A stretch of DNA of 64,000 nt, taken from Lysobacter sp. S4-A87. GTDB lineage: Bacteria > Pseudomonadota > Gammaproteobacteria > Xanthomonadales > Xanthomonadaceae. Below, in pieces: positions 39,994 to 48,143 of this stretch (position 1 is the stretch's first letter; each line of letters opens with the position of its first letter). Below the pieces are notes generated by a model. That model saw only the letters and a list, made by a program, of their open reading frames with translations, did not search any database and had not been told where the DNA came from. The position numbers and the translations under genes are program-made. Location of the stretch: contig NZ_CP093341.1 in assembly GCF_022637455.1 (NCBI RefSeq), positions 868,001-932,000 of the forward strand, read 5' to 3'.

Positions 39994-41337
39994 GTCGAAG
40001 GCGACTTCGCCGAACAGGTCGTGCTCGTCGCTGCCCATGATCTCGACGTCGACGAACTCGCCCGGTTTGAGGCCGGCCATGAAGCCGTTCTGGATCTGCA
40101 CCAGGCCATCGATCTCCGGCGCGTCGGCCATCGAGCGCGCGATCGCCAGTTCGCCGTCGAGCGCATCGACCAGGCAGCGCTGGGTGGTGCCGACCTTGGC
40201 CTCGAGCTTGGCCGCGGAAATCTCCGCCTGCCGCTCCATGAAGCGCGCCAGGCGCTCGGCCTTGACCTCTTCCGGCACCGGATCGGGCAGCGCGTTGGCG
40301 CTGGCGCCCTCGACCGGCGAATAGGCGAACGCGCCGACGCGGTCGAGCTGGGCTTCGTCGAGGAAGTCGAGCAGCTCTTCGAACTCGGCCTCGGTCTCGC
40401 CGGGGAAACCGACGATGAAGGTCGAGCGGATGGTGATGTCCGGTGCGATCGCGCGCCAGCGCTGGATGCGCTCCAGCGTCTTGTCGACCGCGCCCGGGCG
40501 CTTCATCAGCTTGAGCACGCGCGGGCTGGCGTGCTGGAACGGGATGTCCAGGTACGGCAGCAGCTTGCGCATGCCGTTGGCGCCGGTTTCGGCCATCAGC
40601 GGGATGATGTCGTCGACGTGCGGGTACGGATACACATAGTGCAGTCGGGTCCAGATGCCCAGCTCGCTCAGCCCCTCGCACAGCGCCTTCATCCGCGTCT
40701 GGTAGGACTTGCCGCGCCACTCGTGCTGCGCGTACTTGACGTCGACGCCGTAGGCCGAAGTGTCCTGCGAGATCACCAGCAATTCCTTGACCCCGCCCAT
40801 CGCCAGCTTTTCGGCTTCGCGCAGCACCTGGTCGACCGGACGGCTGACCAGGTCGCCGCGCATCGATGGGATGATGCAGAAGCTGCAACGGTGATTGCAG
40901 CCTTCGGAGATCTTCAGGTAGGCGTAGTGCTTGGGCGTGAGCTTGATGCCGGTGTCGGGGACCAGATCGAGGAACGGATCGTGCTTGGGCGGCAGTGCGG
41001 CATGCACCGCGCTCATCACGCTGCCGTAGTCCTGCGGCCCGCTGATCGACAGTACGCCCGGGTGCGCCTCGCGGATCTGCTCGGGCTTCTTGCCCAGGCA
41101 GCCGGTGACGATCACCTTGCCGTTCTCGGCGATCGCCTCGCCGATCGCATCCAGCGACTCGGTCACGGCCGAGTCGATGAAGCCGCAGGTGTTGACCACG
41201 ACCACGTCGGCATCGTCGTAGGTCTGGACGATGTCGTAGCCCTCCACGCGCAACTGGGTGAGGATGCGTTCGGAATCGACCAGCGCCTTGGGGCAACCGA
41301 GGCTGACGAAACCGACTTTGGGATTGGCTAGGGACAT
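39988..41337 (-). CDS. rimO: Ribosomal protein uS12 methylthiotransferase
   Basis: Radical-SAM enzyme that methylthiolates Asp of ribosomal protein S12, 449 aa. The N-terminal MTTase domain has its cluster Cys residues in [18 protein letters not shown] and TGCLG; the radical-SAM motif is CNHRCSFC; a TRAM domain closes the protein. I chose the ATG at 41337 ([18 protein letters not shown]), which fits the family, although no clear ribosome site precedes it. A TATAAT lies 120 nt upstream on the minus strand. Confidence 0.96.
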   Translation of the reverse strand: MSLANPKVGFVSLGCPKALVDSERILTQLRVEGYDIVQTYDDADVVVVNTCGFIDSAVTESLDAIGEAIAENGKVIVTGCLGKKPEQIREAHPGVLSISGPQDYGSVMSAVHAALPPKHDPFLDLVPDTGIKLTPKHYAYLKISEGCNHRCSFCIIPSMRGDLVSRPVDQVLREAEKLAMGGVKELLVISQDTSAYGVDVKYAQHEWRGKSYQTRMKALCEGLSELGIWTRLHYVYPYPHVDDIIPLMAETGANGMRKLLPYLDIPFQHASPRVLKLMKRPGAVDKTLERIQRWRAIAPDITIRSTFIVGFPGETEAEFEELLDFLDEAQLDRVGAFAYSPVEGASANALPDPVPEEVKAERLARFMERQAEISAAKLEAKVGTTQRCLVDALDGELAIARSMADAPEIDGLVQIQNGFMAGLKPGEFVDVEIMGSDEHDLFGEVAFDD

Positions 41338-41370
41338 TAAGAGAACCGGGCTTGTCGAGTTGCAGTCGCG

Positions 41371-41437
41371 CCCAGCGCAGCGAGCGACCTGCTGGCCACG
41401 CATTCGGCGGCTACGGCAGGTCCCTCGCTGCGCTGGG
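41371..41437. repeat. REP-type inverted repeat in the rimO leader
   Basis: 22-bp arms at 41371-41392 and 41416-41437 are reverse complements with one mismatch, separated by 23 nt. The core is CCCAGCGCAGCGAG. It is a different repeat family from the GTCATTCCCGC one and lies between the predicted promoter and the rimO start. Confidence 0.75.
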
Positions 41438-41455
41438 ACGACAGGATGGCTGCGG

Positions 41456-41477
41456 ATTATAGCGCCGGCGCTAGAAT
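41456..41477. promoter_or_regulatory. Back-to-back -10 boxes around a 14-bp palindrome
   Basis: TATAAT on the minus strand (41461-41456, toward rimO) and TAGAAT on the plus strand (41472-41477, toward the hydrolase gene) flank and partly overlap the perfect palindrome TAGCGCCGGCGCTA at 41460-41473. The -35 regions are weak on both sides. Confidence 0.45.
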
Positions 41478-41555
41478 CAGCCTGCCCCCGATGGTGAATG
41501 ACGCCGTGAACCTGAATACGCCGGTCATTCCCGCCAACTGAATGGATCTCTCCCC

Positions 41556-42224
41556 ATGGCCCACTGGATCGATCTGGACACCCCGCATGGCCCGGTCAGG
41601 GCCTGGCGCGCCGAACCGACCGGCCCCTCGAAGGGCGCGGTGATCGTGTTGCAGGAGATTTTCGGCGCCAACGCCCACATCCGCAGCGTCGCCGAGCGCT
41701 TCGCCGCGGCAGGCTTCGTCGCCCTTGCCCCGTCGCTGTACGACCCGGTGGCGCCCGGCGCCGAGCTGGATTACGACGAGGCCGGTACGCAGCGCGGTGC
41801 TGCCCTGCGCAACGAACTGGGATTCGACCGCGCGGTCGACATCATCAGCGAGGCGGCCGATGAGCTGCACCGCGAGGGACTGCGCGTCGGCGTGGTCGGA
41901 TTCTGCTGGGGCGGCAGCCTGGCGTTCCTGGCCAACACGCGCCTGGGACTGCCGGCGGTGTCTTATTACGGCGCGCGCACGGTGCCCTTCCTCGACGAAC
42001 CGTTGCGTGCGCGGATGATGTTCCACTTCGGCGAAAACGACAGCAGCATCCCGGCCGAGGTGATCGAGCAGCATCGCAGCAAGCAGCCCGGCGCGGTCGT
42101 ATACGTCTATGCCGGCGCCGGGCATGCTTTCAATCGCGACGTCGACAACCACGTCCACGACCCTGCCAGCGCCGAACTGGCCTGGCGTCGCACCCTCGAT
42201 TTCCTGGCGGAGAACCTGCGATGA
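41556..42224 (+). CDS. Dienelactone-hydrolase-family protein
   Basis: Alpha/beta-hydrolase of the dienelactone hydrolase family, cytosolic, 222 aa. The nucleophile is Cys in [10 protein letters not shown]; the acid and base are the Asp in [11 protein letters not shown] and His in [30 protein letters not shown] is the conserved N-terminal block. The true substrate is unknown. It opens the plus-strand gene string and overlaps the HIT gene by 4 nt (ATGA). Confidence 0.9.
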   Translation: MAHWIDLDTPHGPVRAWRAEPTGPSKGAVIVLQEIFGANAHIRSVAERFAAAGFVALAPSLYDPVAPGAELDYDEAGTQRGAALRNELGFDRAVDIISEAADELHREGLRVGVVGFCWGGSLAFLANTRLGLPAVSYYGARTVPFLDEPLRARMMFHFGENDSSIPAEVIEQHRSKQPGAVVYVYAGAGHAFNRDVDNHVHDPASAELAWRRTLDFLAENLR

Positions 42225-42649
42225 ATCGCTCTGGTAACCCGGGCGCCTGGCAGCTGCATGCGCAGCTGGCCGAGGACACGCATCCGGTCGCCCATTTCGC
42301 CCTGAGCGAACTGCGGCTGATGGACGATGCAAACCACCCCTGGCTGATCCTGATCCCGCGCGTGGTCGACGCGGTCGAGCTGGTCGACCTCGACGAGGCG
42401 CAGCAGGCCACGCTGATGGGCGAGATCAGCGCTGCCAGCCGTGCACTGCAGGTGCAGTTCAAGCCGCAGAAGATCAACGTCGCCGCGCTCGGCAACGTCG
42501 TGCCGCAACTGCACGTCCATGTCATCGCACGGTTCCATGACGACATCGCCTGGCCGCGGCCGGTCTGGGGCACCGCCAGCGCCCAGGCCTATACGCCCGA
42601 AGCGCTGGTGGCGCGCATCCAGCAACTGCAGGGCGCCCTGCCGCAGTGA
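42221..42649 (+). CDS. HIT-domain protein
   Basis: Histidine-triad family protein, 142 aa, a nucleotide-binding hydrolase or transferase of unknown substrate. The triad QLHVHVIARFHDD and the upstream NVAALGNVVP are intact, and HPWLILIPRV is typical of the proteobacterial HIT group. It starts in the ATGA overlap with the hydrolase gene and ends in the GTGA overlap with pxpB. Confidence 0.9.
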   Translation: MNRSGNPGAWQLHAQLAEDTHPVAHFALSELRLMDDANHPWLILIPRVVDAVELVDLDEAQQATLMGEISAASRALQVQFKPQKINVAALGNVVPQLHVHVIARFHDDIAWPRPVWGTASAQAYTPEALVARIQQLQGALPQ

Positions 42650-43344
42650 ACGATTCGTTCGTCTGCGACATCGAAGCGCTCGCAGACGACGCCTGGCTGC
42701 TTCGCTTTGGCGACCGGCTCGACCCGCAGCTCAATGACCGCGTGCATGCGATTGCACGCCGGCTGGGCGAACACAGGCCGCATTGGCTGCGCGGGCTGGT
42801 GCCGGCGTTCGCCAGCCTGGGCGTGTTCTTCGATCCGGCTGCCGATCCGGCGCGGATCCACGAGGAGTTGCTGGCATTGCTCGCGCTGGACGAGGCACCG
42901 GTGGTTGGTACGAGCGCGCAGGCATCGCGGACGGTCGAGATTCCCGTGGTCTACGGCGGGGAGTTCGGCCCGGACCTGGAAACCGCGGCGGCAGAGCTGC
43001 AGCTGACGCCGCAGCAACTGATCGCGCGCCATTCCGGCGGCGAATACACAGTGGCGATGATCGGCTTCGCACCTGGCTTCCCCTATCTGGCGGGGCTGGA
43101 TCCGGCGCTGGCGCTACCACGCCTGGCGACGCCGCGGGCCCGCGTGGCGGCCGGCAGCGTCGCCATCGGCGGCGCCCAGACCGGCATCTACCCGCGCGAG
43201 AGCCCGGGCGGCTGGCGCCTGCTCGGGCGCACGCCGAAGGTACTGTTCGATCCCGCGCGGGCGACGCCCTCGTTGCTGCTGCCGGGCGATCGGGTGCGCT
43301 TCGTCGCCATCCAGGCAGGGCGTTTCGCGGACGCAGGCCAATGA
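42646..43344 (+). CDS. pxpB: 5-oxoprolinase subunit PxpB (KipI family)
   Basis: Subunit of the ATP-dependent 5-oxoprolinase PxpABC, which opens 5-oxoproline to glutamate; 232 aa. The signature GGEYTVAMIGFAPGFPYLAG and PRLATPRARVAAGSVAIGG, then TGIYPRESPGGW, mark the KipI/carboxyltransferase domain subunit C/D family. It starts with GTG at 42646 in the GTGA overlap with the HIT gene and overlaps pxpC by 4 nt. Confidence 0.92.
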   Translation: MNDSFVCDIEALADDAWLLRFGDRLDPQLNDRVHAIARRLGEHRPHWLRGLVPAFASLGVFFDPAADPARIHEELLALLALDEAPVVGTSAQASRTVEIPVVYGGEFGPDLETAAAELQLTPQQLIARHSGGEYTVAMIGFAPGFPYLAGLDPALALPRLATPRARVAAGSVAIGGAQTGIYPRESPGGWRLLGRTPKVLFDPARATPSLLLPGDRVRFVAIQAGRFADAGQ

Positions 43345-44300
43345 GAAGATCCCGCCCTGGCCTGCGCGTGCTGCGCCCGGGCTTGCTCACCACCGTGCAG
43401 GACCTTGGCCGCACGGATTGGCGTCACCTCGGCGTTGCCCACGCCGGAGCGCTCGACAGCGACGCGGCGCGACTGGGCAATCGCCTGGTCGGCAACCGCG
43501 CCGGTGCCGCCGTGCTGGAACTGACCCTGCACGGCCCGACGCTGCAGCTGGAAGCACCCATGCGCATCGCCCTGACCGGCGCCGCGGTATCGGCGCACTT
43601 CGACGGCGAACCGGTTCCCTGCGGTCGCCCGGTGCTGCTGCCGGCAGGCACGCTCGACCTCGGCGCGATCCGTGGCGGCGCCCGCGCATGGCTGGCGATT
43701 GCCGGTGGCATCGACGTGCCCGACGTGCTCGGAAGCCGCAGCACCGACCTGCGCGGCGGCTTCGGCGGCCTGGACGGACGCGCGCTGCGCAGTGGCGACA
43801 GGCTGGCGCTGGGCGACGCCCCTGCGGCCGAATGCACGCGCCTGCAAACCGTGCGCTGGTGGATCGACCCCGGTCACGACGAAGACCCGCGCGCGCCGAT
43901 CCACTACCTGCCTTCGACGCACGCCTGGTCAGCGCCGCTGGCGCGACGCGCTTGGAAGGTCAGCGCCAGCAGCAACCGCCAGGGCCTGCGGCTACAGGGC
44001 GACGCATTGCCGACACCGCAGGCCGACGGCATCTCCGAACCGGTCGCGCCGGGCACGATCCAGCTGCCGCCCGACGGCCAGCCGATCATCCTGCTGGCCG
44101 ATGCCCAGACCGTCGGCGGCTACCCGCGCCTGGGCCATGTCATCGCCGCCGACCTGCCGCGGCTGGCGCAGTGCATTCCGGGACAGACCCTGCACTTCGC
44201 TGCCGTCGATGCCACCACCGCCTACCGTCTGGCTTGCGCGGCGCGGGCACGGGTCGCCAGAATCGGGGTGATGATCGACGCGCGCGTGCCCGCGGTCTGA
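43341..44300 (+). CDS. pxpC: 5-oxoprolinase subunit PxpC (KipA family)
   Basis: Partner of PxpB, 319 aa. LRVLRPGLLTTVQDLGRTDW, HLGVAHAGALDSDAARLGNR and the later SNRQGLRL and ADAQTVGGYPRLGHVIAADL are the family signatures. The protein folds on PxpB to form the ATP-using half of the enzyme. The ATG at 43341 overlaps the pxpB stop (ATGA). Thirty nt separate it from the next small gene. Confidence 0.93.
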   Translation: MRRSRPGLRVLRPGLLTTVQDLGRTDWRHLGVAHAGALDSDAARLGNRLVGNRAGAAVLELTLHGPTLQLEAPMRIALTGAAVSAHFDGEPVPCGRPVLLPAGTLDLGAIRGGARAWLAIAGGIDVPDVLGSRSTDLRGGFGGLDGRALRSGDRLALGDAPAAECTRLQTVRWWIDPGHDEDPRAPIHYLPSTHAWSAPLARRAWKVSASSNRQGLRLQGDALPTPQADGISEPVAPGTIQLPPDGQPIILLADAQTVGGYPRLGHVIAADLPRLAQCIPGQTLHFAAVDATTAYRLACAARARVARIGVMIDARVPAV

Positions 44301-44330
44301 CCCCTCCAACTCCTTACCTTCCGGAATTCC

Positions 44331-44495
44331 ATGAAATCCAATGTCGTCGGCGCGCTGGTGCTGGTTGTGATCGGCACCCTTTTCCTGCTCAACAACCTTG
44401 GCTACACCGACATGAGCCTGGGTCGAATGCTGATGACCTGGTGGCCGGCGATCCTGATCGTGGTTGGCCTGGGAATGCTCTTCAAGCGCGGCTGA
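44331..44495 (+). CDS. Small two-helix membrane protein, 54 aa
   Basis: A short open frame from ATG at 44331 to TGA at 44495. It encodes two hydrophobic helices (VVGALVLVVIGTLFLLNNLG and MTWWPAILIVVGLGMLF) joined by a short polar turn with RMLMTWWPAILI, ending in a positively charged KRG. The pattern with NNLG and WWPxxLIxxG resembles the LiaI/LiaF-type transmembrane region (DUF5668), usually annotated in larger proteins. It sits between pxpC and pxpA on the same strand. I judge it real because of its clean membrane pattern and tight fit in the operon. Confidence 0.7.
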   Translation: MKSNVVGALVLVVIGTLFLLNNLGYTDMSLGRMLMTWWPAILIVVGLGMLFKRG

Positions 44496-44510
44496 GGCCG
44501 CATCTGGCCG

Positions 44511-44550
44511 TGACGTGAGCAGCATGACGTGAGCAGCATGACGTGAGCAG
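44511..44550. repeat. 14-bp tandem repeat over the pxpA start
   Basis: TGACGTGAGCAGCA occurs twice (44511-44524, 44525-44538) and a third, 12-bp partial copy runs through 44550. The last copy contains the GTG start of pxpA. Copies 2 and 3 are each entered by an ATG whose frame reads ATG-ACG-TGA, and the TGA overlaps a GTG. Confidence 0.8.
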
Positions 44551-45340
44551 GCGCATCGACTTCAACTGCGATCTCGGCGAAGGCTGCGGCGACGACGCGG
44601 CGATCCTGCCATGGGTCAGCTCGGCCAACATCGCCTGCGGCGGACATGCTGGCGACGAGGCGACCATGCGGGCGACGCTGCGCCTGTGCCGCGCCCATGG
44701 CGTGTCGGCCGGCGCGCACCCCTCGTTCGACGATCGCGAGCATTTCGGCCGGCGTGCCCTGACCTTGCCGGCCACCACCATCGCGCAGACGGTGCGTGCG
44801 CAGATCGAGCGTCTGGCCGCGATCGCGGCCGAAGAAGGCGTGCCCCTGACCCACGTCAAGCCACACGGCGCGCTCTACAACGTCGCCGCCGACGACCGGG
44901 GCATTGCCGATGCGATTGCCGAAACCGTCAGGGCGTTCGACCCGTCGCTGGTGCTGTTCGGCCTGTCCGGCTCGGCGCTGACCGATGCCGGCAGCGCGCA
45001 CGGGCTGCGGGTCGCCCACGAAGCGTTCGCCGAGCGCGGCTATGACCGTCGCGGCCGGCTGCTGCCGCGCGGCAGCGAGGGCGCGGTGATCGAGTCGCTC
45101 GATGCGGCGATCGTGCAGGTACGGCGGCTGGCCACGCGCGGCGAAGTGGTCGCCGCCGACGGCAGCGTCGTGCCATTGCGCGCCGACACGCTGTGCCTGC
45201 ATGGCGACCGCAGCGATGCGGCGGTGTTTGCGCGGGCAGTGCGCGATGCGCTGGAGGCGGATGGCATTGTCATCGCTGCGGTTGGGAGCATGTCCTTGGA
45301 TTCCCGCCTGCGCGGGAATGACGGGAATGCTCCGGGATGA
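44543..45340 (+). CDS. pxpA: 5-oxoprolinase subunit PxpA (LamB/YcsF family), REP-extended C-terminus
   Basis: Third subunit of the 5-oxoprolinase, 265 aa. The YcsF signature RIDFNCDLGEGCGDDAAILP, NIACGGHAGD, GAHPSFDDREHFGRR and THVKPHGALYN is intact, as is LCLHGDRSDA near the end. The start is GTG at 44543, inside a tandem repeat and without a Shine-Dalgarno. The last 16 or so residues ([14 protein letters not shown]) are encoded by a REP-type repeat and make the protein longer than the roughly 245-250 residues usual for the family. Its TGA overlaps the DUF969 start (ATGA). Confidence 0.93.
   Translation: MSRRIDFNCDLGEGCGDDAAILPWVSSANIACGGHAGDEATMRATLRLCRAHGVSAGAHPSFDDREHFGRRALTLPATTIAQTVRAQIERLAAIAAEEGVPLTHVKPHGALYNVAADDRGIADAIAETVRAFDPSLVLFGLSGSALTDAGSAHGLRVAHEAFAERGYDRRGRLLPRGSEGAVIESLDAAIVQVRRLATRGEVVAADGSVVPLRADTLCLHGDRSDAAVFARAVRDALEADGIVIAAVGSMSLDSRLRGNDGNAPG
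45297..45323. repeat. REP-type repeat inside the 3' end of pxpA
   Basis: TGGATTCCCGCCTGCGCGGG followed by AATGACG: an imperfect palindrome of the same family as 33165-33184, 47071-47097 and 62363-62390, here translated as LDSRLRGND. Confidence 0.85.
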
Positions 45341-46065
45341 ACTACTGGCCCCTCCTCGGCGTCGCCTGGGTCGTCGTCGGCTTCGTCCTGCGCGCCAACC
45401 CGGTGATCGTGGTCGTCAGCGCCGGACTGGTCAGTGGCCTGGCGGCGGGCAAGTCGATGCCGGAGCTGCTGGCCCTGGTCGGCGACAGTTTCATGTCCAA
45501 TCGCGCCTTGCTGCTGTTCGCGATGACGCTGCCGACCATCGGCCTGCTCGAACGCGCCGGCCTGCGCGAACATGCCCTGCAATGGATCGCGCGCTGGCGC
45601 GGGCTGACCCTGGCGCGACTGCTGATCGTCTATCTCGGCGTGCGCCAGGGCCTGAGCACGCTCGGCCTGATCGACATCGCCGGCCACGCCCAGACCGTGC
45701 GACCGCTGCTGGCACCGATGTCGGAATCTGCGGCCAACCGTACTCCCGGCCTGCAGGAGCATGGCCCGCTGCCGCGCGAGGAAATCCAGCGCGTGCACGC
45801 CCTGGCCGCGGCCACCGACAACGTCGGCCGCTTCTTCGGCGAGGACGTGTTCCTGGCGTTCGGCGCGGTGCTGCTGATCCAGGGCTTCTACGCCGAGCAC
45901 GGCATCACCCTTGAACCGCTGCAGATCGCGCTGTGGGCGATCCCAACCGCGATCGCCGCGTTCGTGATCCACGCCGTGCGCATCGTCTTCTTCCAGCGCG
46001 GTCTCGCCCGCCGGATGAGTTCCTCAACCGACCGTCCGGAACGACGCAACGATGCTGTCGATTGA
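45337..46065 (+). CDS. DUF969 membrane protein, candidate 5-oxoproline transport subunit
   Basis: Inner-membrane protein of 242 aa with about six hydrophobic segments (for example YWPLLGVAWVVVGFVL at the start and FLAFGAVLLIQGFYA). ALLLFAMTLPTIGLLERAGL and a polar loop holding MSESAANRT and VHALAAATDNVGRFFGED match the DUF969 family, which is known mainly from Firmicutes next to DUF979 and pcp. No function has been proved to my knowledge. Position between pxpA and pcp suggests uptake of 5-oxoproline or pyroglutamyl peptides. The start overlaps pxpA, and the end overlaps DUF979 by 14 nt. Confidence 0.82.
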   Translation: MNYWPLLGVAWVVVGFVLRANPVIVVVSAGLVSGLAAGKSMPELLALVGDSFMSNRALLLFAMTLPTIGLLERAGLREHALQWIARWRGLTLARLLIVYLGVRQGLSTLGLIDIAGHAQTVRPLLAPMSESAANRTPGLQEHGPLPREEIQRVHALAAATDNVGRFFGEDVFLAFGAVLLIQGFYAEHGITLEPLQIALWAIPTAIAAFVIHAVRIVFFQRGLARRMSSSTDRPERRNDAVD

Positions 46066-47017
46066 GCATTTCTACATCGTGCTGGCGCTGTTCCTGTTCT
46101 TCGCCGGCGGCAGCAACCTGCGCGAGGGTCGCCATGCCCATGCCGCATTCTGGTCGTTGCTGGGCGTGCTGTTCGCCACCGGCAAGCTGGTGCTGACGGC
46201 AAGCAAGGCCGGCAATCCCCTGCCATCACAGCTCGCCGGCGCCGCCGTCATCGTGCTGGCGCTGCTGGCCACGCGGATGCGCCGGGAACACATCGCCGAA
46301 GCGCCCGAAGCGCAGCGCCAGGCCTCTGCATCGCGGCTGGGCCATCGCCTGTTCGTGCCGGCGCTGCTGATCCCGGCGATCACGGTGCTGATCGTGCTGT
46401 TCGGCAAACACATCGTCATCTTCGGCACGCCGTTGTTCGGCGAGGGCAGCATCACCCTGATCGGCCTGGCGCTGGCCTGCGTGCTGTCGGCCCTGGCCGC
46501 AGTCGTGGTGACGCGCGAGCGGCCGATCCGCGCCGTCAGCGAGGGCCGGCGCCTGCTCGACACGATGGGCTGGGCGGCGTTGCTGCCGCTGGTGCTGGCC
46601 ACGCTCGGTGGCGTGTTCGCCGCCAGCGGCGTCGGCGATGCGGTGGCGTCGATCGTGTCGGCGGTGATTCCCGCCGACAGCCGGTTGGCCTGCGTGCTGG
46701 CCTACGGGCTGGGCATGGTGGTGTTCACGATGATCATGGGCAATGCATTCGCTGCGTTCCCGGTGATGACCGCCGGCATCGGCCTGCCGCTGCTGATCCA
46801 TCAGCACGGCGCCGAACCGGCGATCCTCGGCGCGCTGGGCATGCTGACTGGCTACTGCGGGACGCTGATGACGCCGATGGCGGCCAACTTCAACCTGGTA
46901 CCGGCGGCGCTGCTGGAACTCGATGATCCCAATGCGGTGATCCGGGTGCAGATCGCCACGGCGGTGCCGCTGCTGCTGGTGAACCTGGTGCTGATGTACT
47001 GGTTGGCGTTCCGATGA
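46052..47017 (+). CDS. DUF979 membrane protein, candidate 5-oxoproline transport subunit
   Basis: Inner-membrane protein of 321 aa with about nine hydrophobic segments. MIMGNAFAAFPVMTAGIGLP and LTGYCGTLMTPMAANFNLVP are the conserved DUF979 signatures; the second, in a membrane segment, resembles substrate-site loops of secondary carriers. It overlaps DUF969 by 14 nt, which argues for a two-protein complex. Transport of 5-oxoproline is an inference from the neighbours pxpABC and pcp. Confidence 0.82.
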   Translation: MLSIEHFYIVLALFLFFAGGSNLREGRHAHAAFWSLLGVLFATGKLVLTASKAGNPLPSQLAGAAVIVLALLATRMRREHIAEAPEAQRQASASRLGHRLFVPALLIPAITVLIVLFGKHIVIFGTPLFGEGSITLIGLALACVLSALAAVVVTRERPIRAVSEGRRLLDTMGWAALLPLVLATLGGVFAASGVGDAVASIVSAVIPADSRLACVLAYGLGMVVFTMIMGNAFAAFPVMTAGIGLPLLIHQHGAEPAILGALGMLTGYCGTLMTPMAANFNLVPAALLELDDPNAVIRVQIATAVPLLLVNLVLMYWLAFR

Positions 47018-47070
47018 CAACAGCGGCCCGTCAAGGACATTGCATCCGATTCCAACCGGGCTAAAGTCCA

Positions 47071-47097
47071 TGGATTCCCGCCTTCGCGGGAATGACG
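47071..47097. repeat. REP-type repeat before pcp
   Basis: TGGATTCCCGCCTTCGCGGG followed by AATGACG, ending 11 nt before the pcp ATG. Same family as 45297-45323. A hairpin this close to the start codon may influence pcp expression. Confidence 0.85.
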
Positions 47098-47108
47098 ATT
47101 GAACCCTC

Positions 47109-47765
47109 ATGACTGACCCACTCCCCACCGTCCTGCTCACCGGTTTCGCCCCGTTCGGCGGCGAAGACAGCAATCCGAGCTGGGACGCCGTGTGCGCGCT
47201 CGATGGCGAGCAGATCCTCGGCCACCGCATCGCCACGCGTTGCCTGCCGGTCGAATTCGGTGCCTCGCTGCAAACCCTGCGCCGTGCGCTCGACGAGACG
47301 GCGCCGGTGCTGGCGATCTGCGTCGGCCAGGCCGGCGGCCGTGCCCAGATCGCGCTCGAGCGCGTGGCCATCAACGTCGACGATGCACGCATTGCCGACA
47401 ACGCCGGCGCCCAGCCGATCGACGAGGCGGTGGTGGCCGGCGGCCCGGCCGCGTACTTCAGCGACCTGCCGATCAAGGCGATGCTGTCGGCGCTGCGCGC
47501 GGCCGGCATTCCGGCCGAGGTCTCGCAGTCGGCCGGCACCTACGTCTGCAACCACGTCTTCTACGGACTGATGCACGCGTTGCGAAGTGTGCCGGGCGTC
47601 CGGGGCGGCTTCATCCACATTCCGTATGCTCCCGCGCAGGCCGCGCGACACCCGGGCGCGCCGAGTCTGCCGCCAGGTGTGGTGAGCCAGGCTCTGCGCC
47701 TGGCGGTCGCCACCGCGTTGACCGTCGAACACGATGCCCGCCTCGCCGCGGGCACCACCTACTGA
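47109..47765 (+). CDS. pcp: Pyroglutamyl-peptidase I
   Basis: Cytosolic cysteine peptidase that removes N-terminal pyroglutamate from peptides, 218 aa. The catalytic set is complete: E84 in [15 protein letters not shown]147 in [16 protein letters not shown] and H170 in [27 protein letters not shown] opens the protein as in the family. It follows the two DUF membrane genes, and its product 5-oxoproline is the PxpABC substrate. Confidence 0.96.
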   Translation: MTDPLPTVLLTGFAPFGGEDSNPSWDAVCALDGEQILGHRIATRCLPVEFGASLQTLRRALDETAPVLAICVGQAGGRAQIALERVAINVDDARIADNAGAQPIDEAVVAGGPAAYFSDLPIKAMLSALRAAGIPAEVSQSAGTYVCNHVFYGLMHALRSVPGVRGGFIHIPYAPAQAARHPGAPSLPPGVVSQALRLAVATALTVEHDARLAAGTTY

Positions 47766-47775
47766 AGGACACCCT

Positions 47776-48072
47776 ATGCGCAAGACCGTTGTCGCTGCCC
47801 TGCTGGCCGCGTGCCTGATCTGCCCTGCCCTGGCGCTGGCCGCCACGCAGTCCCAGTACGACAAGAAGGCTGCCGAGTTCGCCCAGAGCGGCCAGCAGAC
47901 CGTGAGCCTCTACGTCGATGTCGACCTGGGCGCGCGCAAGAATGGCTCGGCCAGCGAGCTCAACCAGGCCCATCGCGCGTTCAACAGCAATGGCTACCAG
48001 GTGCAAAGCGTGGTGGGTTACACCGAGAACGGCGACCTGCAGGGGTTCTTCGTCACCTACGTGCGTCGCTGA
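47776..48072 (+). CDS. Small secreted protein of unknown function, 98 aa
   Basis: Signal peptide MRKTVVAALLAACLICPALA, cut probably after ALALA. The mature 75 residues (QYDKKAAEFAQSGQQTVSL, then HRAFNSNGYQVQSVVGYTEN) end in FFVTYVRR. I do not recognise a family. GAAGGA lies 6 nt before the ATG at 47776, a strong ribosome site. It starts 10 nt after pcp and may be the last gene of that transcript. Confidence 0.75.
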   Translation: MRKTVVAALLAACLICPALALAATQSQYDKKAAEFAQSGQQTVSLYVDVDLGARKNGSASELNQAHRAFNSNGYQVQSVVGYTENGDLQGFFVTYVRR

Positions 48073-48088
48073 GGGATTGCCCTCCCCT

Positions 48089-48130
48089 GGCCGCCGTTGG
48101 CGGCCGGTCCCTCCTCCGCCAGGAGGAGGG
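48089..48130. terminator. Two successive hairpins between convergent genes
   Basis: GGCCGCC-gtt-GGCGGCC at 48089-48105 and CCCTCCTCC-gcca-GGAGGAGGG at 48109-48130, both perfect. They lie between the 98-aa gene and dcd, which converge, and may end both transcripts; neither has a good T-run. Confidence 0.45.
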
Positions 48131-48143
48131 TGCGTGATGCCGG

